A stretch of DNA of 5,014 nucleotides from JAXJQF01 sp036311285 (GTDB lineage Bacteria > Pseudomonadota > Gammaproteobacteria > Enterobacterales > Succinivibrionaceae), in contig JAXJQF010000087.1 of the NCBI GenBank assembly GCA_036311285.1, positions 1 through 5,014 on the forward strand, read 5' to 3'. Below, in pieces: positions 1 through 4,915 of the stretch. Below the pieces are notes generated by a model. That model did not search any database, had not been told where the DNA came from, and saw nothing but the letters and a program-made list of their open reading frames with translations. A program made the position numbers and the translations under genes. How positions within the stretch are numbered: the stretch's first letter is position 1; each line of letters starts with the position of its first letter.

Positions 1-110
1 AACGATAGCGCTGTTGAACCACCTGTAACCATTCCGAACACAGAAGTGAAAAGCAGTTGCGCCGATGGTAGTGTAGCATTCGCTATGTGAGAGTAGGTCA
101 TTGCCAGGCT
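1..110 (+). rRNA. rrf: 5S ribosomal RNA, 5' end cut off by the window
   Basis: This is the RNA of the large-subunit central protuberance. The sequence aligns throughout with E. coli 5S rRNA: the CCGAACnCAGAAGTGAAA block (34-51), GCGCCGATGGTAGTGT (60-75) and the GAGTAGG...TGCCAGGC 3' strand of the terminal helix (91-109) are all present. About 8 bases at the 5' end, the partner strand of that helix, lie outside the window. The 3' end is set by the terminal-helix homology and may be off by a base or two. It is followed after 16 bases by a tRNA-Thr gene in the same direction, so this is the distal end of an rRNA operon. Confidence 0.95.
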
Positions 111-126
111 TTTTATTTTCTATTGT

Positions 127-202
127 GCTGATATGGCTCAGTCGGTAGAGCACACCCTTGGTAAGGGTGAGGTCCCCAGTTCGATTCTGGGTATCAGCAC
201 CA
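127..202 (+). tRNA. tRNA-Thr, anticodon GGT
   Basis: A complete 76-base cloverleaf with encoded CCA (200-202). The acceptor stem is GCTGATA (127-133) with TATCAGC (192-198). The anticodon stem CACCC/GGGTG (153-157/165-169) encloses loop TTGGTAA with anticodon GGT at 160-162, which reads ACC and ACU threonine codons. The T arm is CCCAG/CTGGG (175-179/187-191) around TTCGATT. It is nearly identical to E. coli tRNA-Thr(GGT). It lies 16 bases after the 5S gene with no promoter visible between them, so it is probably cotranscribed with and processed from the rRNA precursor, as thrV is in E. coli rrnD. Confidence 0.97.
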
Positions 203-244
203 TCTGAGTATTTCTAATTACTTATTAAAATTCATTTTATTTTA

Positions 245-279
245 AATATCTTGATTTGTTTTGTTATTAATCAAGTATT
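245..279 (+). other. AT-rich hairpin after the rRNA operon, function uncertain
   Basis: CTTGATT (250-256) pairs with AATCAAG (269-275). The stem extends by AATA/TATT if T249 is bulged, and the loop is 12 bases. It lies about 45 bases downstream of the tRNA. There is no clean T-run after it, so it is at best a weak terminator or a processing/stabilising hairpin. The rest of 203-344 is AT-rich spacer in which I see no gene. Confidence 0.25.
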
Positions 280-344
280 TATATTTATAATCTTGAGATT
301 ATTTGTTTATTTTTAACACTTTATTAGTTTGATTGAAAAAAAAC

Positions 345-383
345 AATAGCTTTAACTATTATAATTAAAGCTATTCATTTTTT
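345..383. terminator. Bidirectional terminator between the rRNA operon and degS
   Basis: A perfect 11-bp inverted repeat, AATAGCTTTAA (345-355) with TTAAAGCTATT (365-375), has a 9-base loop. On the + strand a T-run follows (378-383). On the - strand an A-run (336-343) supplies a T-run after the hairpin. It lies 30 bases past the degS stop codon and can serve both convergent units. The stem is AT-rich, so efficiency is uncertain. Confidence 0.75.
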
Positions 384-405
384 GTTTGTGTGTTAGTTTT
401 AAATG

Positions 406-1479
406 TTATTCGATTGCATTATGTGGTTGTTCAACTACTTTAACTGATTTTTCCATAAATTGTCCATCTCTTAGGATCTTAAAGGTAAGGATATTACCTG
501 GATGTGTATCAGCAACAATTTGCATAGCATTTAATAAATTTATAGTATCTTCATCGTTAATTTCTAAGATAAAGTCGTTTATTTTTAGTATATCTTTAGA
601 TGGACCAAGAGGGTGAATATTAGAAATTACAATTCCTTTATATTCTTTGTTTTTATAAATAATATTAGCTTCTCTTGCATCTAATCCAAGGTATCCTCTT
701 ATTACTCTTCCATTAGTTATAATTTCATTCATAACAGCAAGAGCTAGTTTGTATGGAATAGCAAAGCCTACTCCATGTACCTTTGCTGTTTCGCTAGATA
801 ATGTAGCTGTTGTAATTCCTATAAATTCACCATTTGTGTTGACTATTGCACCACCTGAGTTGCCTTCGTATATTGGAGCGTCTATTTGAATAAGTTCTTG
901 CAGTCCTATTCTTAAACCTATAGTGTTAAATCTTGTTATACCGCTTCCAGTTCTTCCAGTTGCACTGATTATTCCATTTGTAATTGTTTGTCCTAAATTA
1001 TATGGATTTCCAATAGCAAGAATAATGTCACCTAGGTGAATTGTGCGTTCATGATTAATTTTTACTGTTGGTAGTTTGTCTTTTGTGTCAATTTTTATAA
1101 CGCCTATATCTGTTCTTTTATCTAAACCAATAAGTCTAGCTGAATAGGTTTTTCCATTACGCAATTGAACCTTAATAATAGAAGCTGGAATGTTATCATG
1201 AGTAATAACATGGTAGTTTGTAAGGATATAACCTTCTTCTTTTATAATAACCCCCGAAGCAGAACCAAGAGTTACTAATTCATTATCAATATATTCTTGA
1301 GTAATTATATTTACAACAGCTGGTGCACTTTGTCTTATAGCCTTTTTATAGCTATGAGGTTCGTTTGTAATTAGGTTAACTATATGCTCTGTTAACGTTG
1401 AATTTGTTATTAACTGGAGCCCATAAAGAAAACCTAAAAATATAATGGTTTTGAGTAATAAATTTATTAATGTTTTCAT
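406..1479 (-). CDS. degS: DegS, inner-membrane sigma-E-activating serine protease
   Basis: In E. coli, DegS senses unfolded outer-membrane proteins and makes the first periplasmic cut in the anti-sigma factor RseA. The 357-residue product matches the family length (E. coli 355). It has an N-terminal membrane anchor (about 4-24, no signal-peptidase site), a trypsin-like domain (about 45-255) and one C-terminal PDZ domain (about 260-350). The catalytic triad is visible: His90 in TNYHVI, Asp124 in KRTDIGV and Ser208 in GNSGG. The PDZ peptide-binding loop reads YLGL (263-266; YIGI in E. coli). Two departures stand out: about 9 extra residues in the sensor loop L3 after the conserved TGR (174-176), and two extra residues at LGSAS before GVII. 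The ATG start places the anchor correctly, but no clear Shine-Dalgarno precedes it. It lies 167 bases downstream of degQ, behind a terminator, and no convincing promoter was found in that gap. The single PDZ domain plus anchor argue against DegP/DegQ. Confidence 0.95.
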   Translation of the reverse strand: MKTLINLLLKTIIFLGFLYGLQLITNSTLTEHIVNLITNEPHSYKKAIRQSAPAVVNIITQEYIDNELVTLGSASGVIIKEEGYILTNYHVITHDNIPASIIKVQLRNGKTYSARLIGLDKRTDIGVIKIDTKDKLPTVKINHERTIHLGDIILAIGNPYNLGQTITNGIISATGRTGSGITRFNTIGLRIGLQELIQIDAPIYEGNSGGAIVNTNGEFIGITTATLSSETAKVHGVGFAIPYKLALAVMNEIITNGRVIRGYLGLDAREANIIYKNKEYKGIVISNIHPLGPSKDILKINDFILEINDEDTINLLNAMQIVADTHPGNILTFKILRDGQFMEKSVKVVEQPHNAIE

Positions 1480-1584
1480 TTTTTATTAGCAACTTGTAAT
1501 TAGTTATGTTGTGTGAATATGATAATAAACTAAGAATTATTATGACATTTTTTTATGAGAAAATATTCAATAAGCATTATAAAT

Positions 1585-1622
1585 ATAACAAAAACCTCAA
1601 GTTTATTGAATAACTTGAGGTT
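1585..1622 (-). terminator. Rho-independent terminator of degQ
   Basis: An 11-bp perfect inverted repeat, AACCTCAAGTT (1593-1603) with AACTTGAGGTT (1612-1622), has an 8-base loop. In the - direction it is followed by a T-rich tract (complement of the A-run around 1590-1594). It starts 25 bases after the degQ stop codon and separates degQ from degS, so degS must depend on read-through or on its own promoter. Confidence 0.8.
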
Positions 1623-1646
1623 CTTTCAATTTTATCGTCTTTATAA

Positions 1647-3020
1647 TTAGATGTTTTGAGTTATATAGATTTTTGAGTCACCACGCTTAATGTATAAAGA
1701 GATAAAGTTCTTAGACTTACTAACAGCTTTTCTTAAATCATTAATACTATTAGTCTTAGTTCTATTTACCTCTAGAATAATGTCACCTTGCTTTAATCTA
1801 AATTTATTAGGAACCTTTGGATCTAGGTTCTTAACAACCAACCCCTTACTATCATCATTATTTTCTAAAGTTATACCTTTGAATATAACTAAATCTTCAT
1901 CATTATCAGAAATTTTGCTGTCTTTTGGAGCTGTTAATTTTACTTTTATTGTTTTGTATTTACCATCTCTAAATATCTTTAGCTTAACAGTTTTGTTTGC
2001 ACCTACCGTTGCAATTTTTGCACGAAGTTGGGCAAAGTTTTTGATTTCAATATCATCTATTTCTGTAATGATATCTCCAGGCTCTAGATCTGCTTCATCA
2101 GCAGCAGAGTCTTCTAAAACTTCATTAATGAATGCTCCAGTTGTCTTTGGGTAATCAAAGTTCTTTGCTAATTCTTCAGTAACTTCGCTACCGATGATAC
2201 CAAGCATACCTCTTGATACCTTACCGTCAGTTATTAATTGATCAATGATAGATTTAGCCATGTTAGAAGGGATAGCGAAACCTATACCGATATTACCACC
2301 AGCTTTACCTAAGATAGCGGTATTAATACCAATTAACTCACCTTTAAGGTTGATTAAAGCTCCACCTGAGTTACCAGAGTTTATTGCAGCATCTGTTTGA
2401 ATAAAGTTTTCGTAATTTTCAATGTTTAATCCTGAACGTCCTAATGCACTAACGATCCCCATTGTAACCGTTTGGCCAAGTCCAAACGGATTTCCGATAG
2501 CTATAGCATAGTCTCCAACTCTTAATTTATCAGAGTTAGCAAATTTAATTTCAACAAGATTTGAAAAATCTTTTAATTCAAGTAAAGCAAAGTCAGTTGA
2601 TGGATCTGTTCCTTTTATTGTTGCATCGAAAATTCTACCGTCATGTAATGTTACTTTAATTTTTGAGGCATCATCAATAACATGGTTGTTTGTAATTACA
2701 TAACCTTTTTTTGCATCAATAATTACACCTGATCCTTGTGCTGAGAATTTGCGTTGTTCTTTTTTTGGCATTTGTCTAAAGAAGAAACCAAATTCTTCAG
2801 GAATACCCATGAAATTATTGTTAATTTCTTTATTACCCGTAACGGATATATTTACAACTGCTGGTATTGTTTTTTCAAGTACAGGAGCTAAGGTTGGAAT
2901 CTCTTCACTTTTGTTATTATTTGCCGTAAAGATATCAGGGAGTAAAGAAGCTTCTGCTGTAAATTGGGTTAAAGCTAATGAAAGGCTGGTAGCTATAAGT
3001 AGTTTTTGGTATATCTTCAT
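1647..3020 (-). CDS. degQ: DegQ/HtrA-type periplasmic serine protease and chaperone
   Basis: HtrA-family protease that degrades or holds misfolded envelope proteins in large cage assemblies. The 457 residues compare with 455 in E. coli DegQ. Order: Sec signal peptide (1-24, hydrophobic core LLIATSLSLALTQF, likely cut after AEA), protease domain (about 40-260), PDZ1 (about 268-362) and PDZ2 (about 375-455). The triad is His113 (TNNHVI), Asp143 (STDFALL) and Ser218 (GNSGG). The PDZ1 binding loop is MLGI (272-275). The LA-loop region between the N-terminal strand and GSGVII is short, and the sequence follows E. coli DegQ closely (DKLRVGD, GNPFGLGQT, IGFAIPSNMA), so DegQ is preferred over DegP. 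The ATG start has an AAGGA site 6 bases upstream. A sigma-E-like promoter lies about 70 bases upstream. It is divergent from rplM and lies upstream of degS. Naming versus degP could differ if this is the only HtrA protease of the organism. Confidence 0.95.
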   Translation of the reverse strand: MKIYQKLLIATSLSLALTQFTAEASLLPDIFTANNNKSEEIPTLAPVLEKTIPAVVNISVTGNKEINNNFMGIPEEFGFFFRQMPKKEQRKFSAQGSGVIIDAKKGYVITNNHVIDDASKIKVTLHDGRIFDATIKGTDPSTDFALLELKDFSNLVEIKFANSDKLRVGDYAIAIGNPFGLGQTVTMGIVSALGRSGLNIENYENFIQTDAAINSGNSGGALINLKGELIGINTAILGKAGGNIGIGFAIPSNMAKSIIDQLITDGKVSRGMLGIIGSEVTEELAKNFDYPKTTGAFINEVLEDSAADEADLEPGDIITEIDDIEIKNFAQLRAKIATVGANKTVKLKIFRDGKYKTIKVKLTAPKDSKISDNDEDLVIFKGITLENNDDSKGLVVKNLDPKVPNKFRLKQGDIILEVNRTKTNSINDLRKAVSKSKNFISLYIKRGDSKIYITQNI

Positions 3021-3026
3021 ATTTAG

Positions 3027-3031
3027 TCCTT
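3027..3031 (-). promoter_or_regulatory. Ribosome binding site of degQ
   Basis: AAGGA on the - strand with 6 bases to the ATG at 3018-3020. It supports this start, which also gives a complete signal peptide. Confidence 0.8.
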
Positions 3032-3090
3032 ATTATTAAATTTGTTTTACTAATTTATGGATAATAATTTTTTTAATAATTATCATTCGA

Positions 3091-3118
3091 TTTGACAACT
3101 AATAATAGTAAAAGTTCA
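3091..3118 (-). promoter_or_regulatory. Sigma-E-type promoter for degQ
   Basis: On the - strand TGAACTT (3112-3118) is followed by a 16-base spacer and TCAAA (3091-3095). The E. coli sigma-E consensus is GGAACTT, about 16 bases, then TCnAA, so six of seven -35 positions and the whole -10 fit. Transcription would start near 3085, leaving a leader of about 65 bases before the degQ ATG. No good sigma-70 promoter was seen for degQ. The match is by eye; its position, orientation and target gene all make biological sense. Confidence 0.65.
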
Positions 3119-3177
3119 CTATTTTTATCTAATTATGTGGCTATAAAAAATTAATTTTTTGAAGAAACTCAAAAAAA

Positions 3178-3206
3178 ATGATTTTTTTTTAAAAGTGTAG
3201 TATTAT
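3178..3206 (+). promoter_or_regulatory. Likely sigma-70 promoter of rplM-rpsI
   Basis: A -10 hexamer TATTAT (3201-3206) is followed by a GC-rich stretch (GCGAACCC) in an otherwise AT-rich region, the kind of discriminator seen at stringently controlled ribosomal promoters. The -35 is weak (ATGATT at 3178-3183, 17-base spacer), but a long A/T tract upstream could act as an UP element. The predicted start is about 3213. Confidence 0.5.
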
Positions 3207-3212
3207 ATGCGA

Positions 3213-3331
3213 ACCCACAGCGTTACTGCAATCGAGGACTTTATCTCGAAGGGGGTAAAGAAATCGAAAATTGAGTGCTAGTTTAAAGAACTAGTTTTGT
3301 TTTTAACTATTTTATTAGTTGGGTTTAATAA
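3213..3331 (+). promoter_or_regulatory. Structured leader of rplM mRNA, probable autoregulatory site
   Basis: The roughly 119-nt leader has several complementary segments. A hairpin TCGAG/CTCGA spans 3232-3249. A second, CTAGTT/AACTAG, spans 3278-3294 and is followed by TTTTGTTTTT. A third, AACTA/TAGTT, spans 3305-3320. A long-range match joins AACCCA (3212-3217) at the 5' end to TGGGTT (3320-3325) just before the ATG. The ATG has no clear AGGAG-type site; GGG at 3321-3323 is the only candidate and lies inside the long-range pairing. In E. coli L13 represses translation of its own rplM-rpsI mRNA through the leader. That this leader does the same is inference. Confidence 0.5.
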
Positions 3332-3760
3332 ATGAAATCATTTGTAGCTACACCAAGCACAATCACTCGTGATTGGTATTTAGTTGATGCTAGTGGTAAG
3401 ACTTTAGGTCGTCTTGCTACAGAAATTGCTACACGTTTACGTGGTAAGCATAAGCCAGAATATACTCCATTTATGGATACTGGTGATTATATTGTTGTTA
3501 TTAATGCAGAAAAGGTTGTTGTAACTGGTAACAAGACAACAGACAAGATGTATTATGCACATTCAGGCTTCCCTGGTGGAATTAAATCTATCTCTTTTGA
3601 TAAGTTAATTGCTAGCAAGCCAGAAATGGTAATTCAATCTGCTGTTCGTGGTATGTTGCCAAAGGGACCTTTAGGTCGTGCAATGTTCCGTAAGTTAAAG
3701 GTATATGCTGGTAGCAATCATGATCATGTTGCACAGCAACCACAGGTTTTAGACATTTAA
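3332..3760 (+). CDS. rplM: 50S ribosomal protein L13
   Basis: Early-assembly protein of the large subunit that binds 23S rRNA; in E. coli it also represses its own operon. Its 142 residues equal the E. coli length and the two align end to end without gaps. Landmarks are RDWYLVDASGKTLGRLAT (13-30), RGKHKPEYTPFMDTGDY (37-53) and the L13 signature around RGMLPKGPLGRAMFRKLKVY (106-125), ending PQVLDI. The ATG at 3332 gives the family N-terminus (MKSF..., MKTF in E. coli), although the ribosome site is weak. It is cotranscribed with rpsI 12 bases downstream. Codon use is that of a highly expressed gene: CGT for arginine, and AAG for 11 of 13 lysines, unlike neighbouring degS. Confidence 0.98.
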   Translation: MKSFVATPSTITRDWYLVDASGKTLGRLATEIATRLRGKHKPEYTPFMDTGDYIVVINAEKVVVTGNKTTDKMYYAHSGFPGGIKSISFDKLIASKPEMVIQSAVRGMLPKGPLGRAMFRKLKVYAGSNHDHVAQQPQVLDI

Positions 3761-3772
3761 GGAAGTAAAAAA

Positions 3773-4165
3773 ATGGCAGAAAATCAATACTACGGTACAG
3801 GTCGTCGCAAGAGTTCTACAGCTCGTGTATTTATCAAAGTAGGTACTGGTAACATTTCAATCAACAACAAGCAATTAGACGTATATTTCACACGTCCAAC
3901 TGCAAGAATGATTGTTCGTCAACCATTAGAATTACTTTCTATGACAGAAAAGTTTGACTTATACATCACTGTTAAGGGTGGTGGTATCTCTGGTCAAGCT
4001 GGTGCTATCCGTCATGGTATCACTCGTGCATTAATGCAATATGATGAGTCATTACGTCCAGAATTACGTAAGGCTGGTTATGTTACTCGTGATGCTCGTT
4101 GTGTTGAACGTAAGAAGGTTGGTTTACACAAGGCTCGTAAACGTCCACAATACTCAAAGCGTTAA
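3773..4165 (+). CDS. rpsI: 30S ribosomal protein S9
   Basis: Small-subunit head protein whose basic C-terminal tail reaches the P-site tRNA anticodon stem. Its 130 residues equal the E. coli length. The start MAENQYYGTGRRKSS is conserved, the S9 signature GGGISGQAGAIRHGITRAL is at 69-87, and the basic tail ends RPQYSKR with the conserved terminal SKR. A GGAAG ribosome site (3761-3765) sits directly after the rplM stop, 7 bases before the ATG, as expected for coupled expression in one operon. A strong terminator follows 20 bases after the stop. Lysine is AAG in 9 of 11 cases. Cys110 replaces a Gln found in E. coli, an unremarkable change. Confidence 0.98.
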   Translation: MAENQYYGTGRRKSSTARVFIKVGTGNISINNKQLDVYFTRPTARMIVRQPLELLSMTEKFDLYITVKGGGISGQAGAIRHGITRALMQYDESLRPELRKAGYVTRDARCVERKKVGLHKARKRPQYSKR

Positions 4166-4185
4166 TACGAAATTTTTTCATATTC

Positions 4186-4218
4186 AAAACCCCATTTATA
4201 TGGGGTTTTTTATTTTTT
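4186..4218 (+). terminator. Rho-independent terminator of rplM-rpsI
   Basis: AAAACCCCAT (4186-4195) pairs perfectly with ATGGGGTTTT (4200-4209) around a 4-base loop, followed by TTATTTTTT. It is the most GC-rich hairpin in the window and separates rpsI from sspB. Confidence 0.92.
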
Positions 4219-4270
4219 GTTGATTAATTAAAAGTTTTGTTATTAAAAACTCGTTTTATATTGTTTATTC

Positions 4271-4300
4271 ATTACATTTACTGTATTAATATGTTAATAT
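4271..4300 (+). promoter_or_regulatory. Promoter of sspB with extended -10
   Basis: ATTACA (4271-4276) as -35 (4 of 6 consensus bases), an 18-base spacer and TAATAT (4295-4300) as -10, preceded by TGT (4292-4294), which makes an extended -10 (TGn). The expected start is near 4307. sspB needs its own promoter because a strong terminator lies upstream. Confidence 0.55.
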
Positions 4301-4316
4301 TACAGCTGTTTTGTTT

Positions 4317-4322
4317 AAGGGA
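4317..4322 (+). promoter_or_regulatory. Ribosome binding site of sspB, decides the start
   Basis: AAGGGA lies 7 bases before ATG (4330-4332) but only 4 before the in-frame TTG (4327-4329). Spacing and codon both favour the ATG. Confidence 0.75.
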
Positions 4323-4329
4323 ATAATTG

Positions 4330-4845
4330 ATGTCAAAAGAAATAATAATACCACCATGCAGACCTTATATATTAAAAGCTATGTATGATTGGTTGGTAGA
4401 TGTTCGTTTAACTCCATTAATTACAGTTGATGTAAATCATCCTGATGTTGTTTTGCCTTTACAATTTGCTCAAAACGGAATTATTGTACTAAATATTTCA
4501 CCTATGGCTGTAAGACATTTAGAGATGGATAAAGAATCATTATCCTTTGGAGCAAGATTTGGTGGAGTTCCACATGAAGTGTTTGTACCTATGATTGCAG
4601 TTACTTCTATTTATGCTGAAGAAGATCCTTCTTTAGGTATGTACATGTTCCCTGAAAAAGCATATGAAGATCCTAATTACACTACAAAACAAAAGCCTAA
4701 GCCTATTTTAGCTGCTGTAGAACCAACTAAAGAATCAGAATTAACTAGCGAGCAAGAAGAAGTTAAAGACGATTCAGATGTGCAATTAGATAATGTTACT
4801 ACTATAGATTCTCATAAGAAACCAAGTTTTGAAATAGTTGAATAA
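4330..4845 (+). CDS. sspB: SspB, adaptor delivering substrates to ClpXP
   Basis: Cytoplasmic dimeric adaptor that hands ssrA-tagged proteins and, in E. coli, the RseA fragment to ClpXP. From the ATG it is 171 residues (E. coli 165); an in-frame TTG one codon earlier is a less likely start. The substrate-binding core (about 1-112) has the family motifs CRPYILKAMYDWLVD (10-24), LTP..TVDV, GIIVLNISP (50-58), ARFGG (75-79) and IYAEED...MFPE. An acidic, flexible linker (about 113-162) follows, then a short ClpX-docking tail. That tail reads KPSFEIVE where E. coli has RPALRVVK: the hydrophobic pattern is kept, but two basic residues became glutamate. It is usually the second gene of sspA-sspB, but sspA is not upstream here; it has its own promoter and terminator-isolated position. 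Its own terminator seems disrupted by an insertion sequence. Confidence 0.93.
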   Translation: MSKEIIIPPCRPYILKAMYDWLVDVRLTPLITVDVNHPDVVLPLQFAQNGIIVLNISPMAVRHLEMDKESLSFGARFGGVPHEVFVPMIAVTSIYAEEDPSLGMYMFPEKAYEDPNYTTKQKPKPILAAVEPTKESELTSEQEEVKDDSDVQLDNVTTIDSHKKPSFEIVE

Positions 4846-4862
4846 AAATCATAACTTAAAAT

Positions 4863-4873
4863 AAAAACCTCAG
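4863..4873 (+). other. Possible left arm of a split sspB terminator
   Basis: AAAAACCTCAG, 18 bases after the sspB stop, looks like the upstream arm of a terminator hairpin (compare the AACCTCAAG arm of the degQ terminator), but no matching CTGAGGTTTTT follows before the insertion sequence begins at about 4882. The missing arm would be expected on the far side of the element, outside the window. Confidence 0.35.
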
Positions 4874-4881
4874 AAATGGAG

Positions 4882-4900
4882 TGACCCCCATAAGTTGAAC
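4882..4900 (-). repeat. Terminal inverted repeat of the IS3-family element
   Basis: TGACCCCCATAAGTTGAAC, with TG as the outermost bases and 15 bases short of the transposase stop codon. Only one end is in the window, so the true repeat length is unknown. Confidence 0.65.
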
Positions 4901-4915
4901 AAATAAAACTTATGC

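Noticed and set aside
289..300. Palindrome AATCTTGAGATT as a terminator or operator
   Set aside because: The stem is too short once a real loop is allowed, and it sits in AT-rich spacer where such matches are frequent.
386..616. Open frame of 76 codons on the + strand
   Set aside because: Antisense to the 3' end of degS, with no family resemblance and a cysteine- and serine-rich composition typical of a reverse-frame shadow.
1480..1560. Dedicated promoter for degS
   Set aside because: Only poor combinations such as ATGTCA with TATTAT at a 15-base spacing on the - strand; in sequence this AT-rich such matches occur by chance.
1690..2154. Open frame of 154 codons on the + strand
   Set aside because: Entirely antisense to the PDZ-coding part of degQ, whose identity is certain; no ribosome site or recognisable motif.
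2749..3039. Open frame of 96 codons on the + strand
   Set aside because: Antisense to the degQ N-terminal region, with no protein similarity noticed.
3092..3097. TTGACA on the + strand as a possible -35 for rplM
   Set aside because: Nothing resembling a -10 lies 15-19 bases downstream; the nearest TATTTT is 22 bases away. The same bases are better explained as the sigma-E -10 of degQ on the other strand.
4041..4223. Open frame of 60 codons on the + strand
   Set aside because: Shifted-frame shadow of the rpsI 3' end that runs through the terminator hairpin.
4327..4329. TTG start for sspB one codon upstream
   Set aside because: It sits only 4 bases from AAGGGA, while the next codon is ATG at 7 bases.
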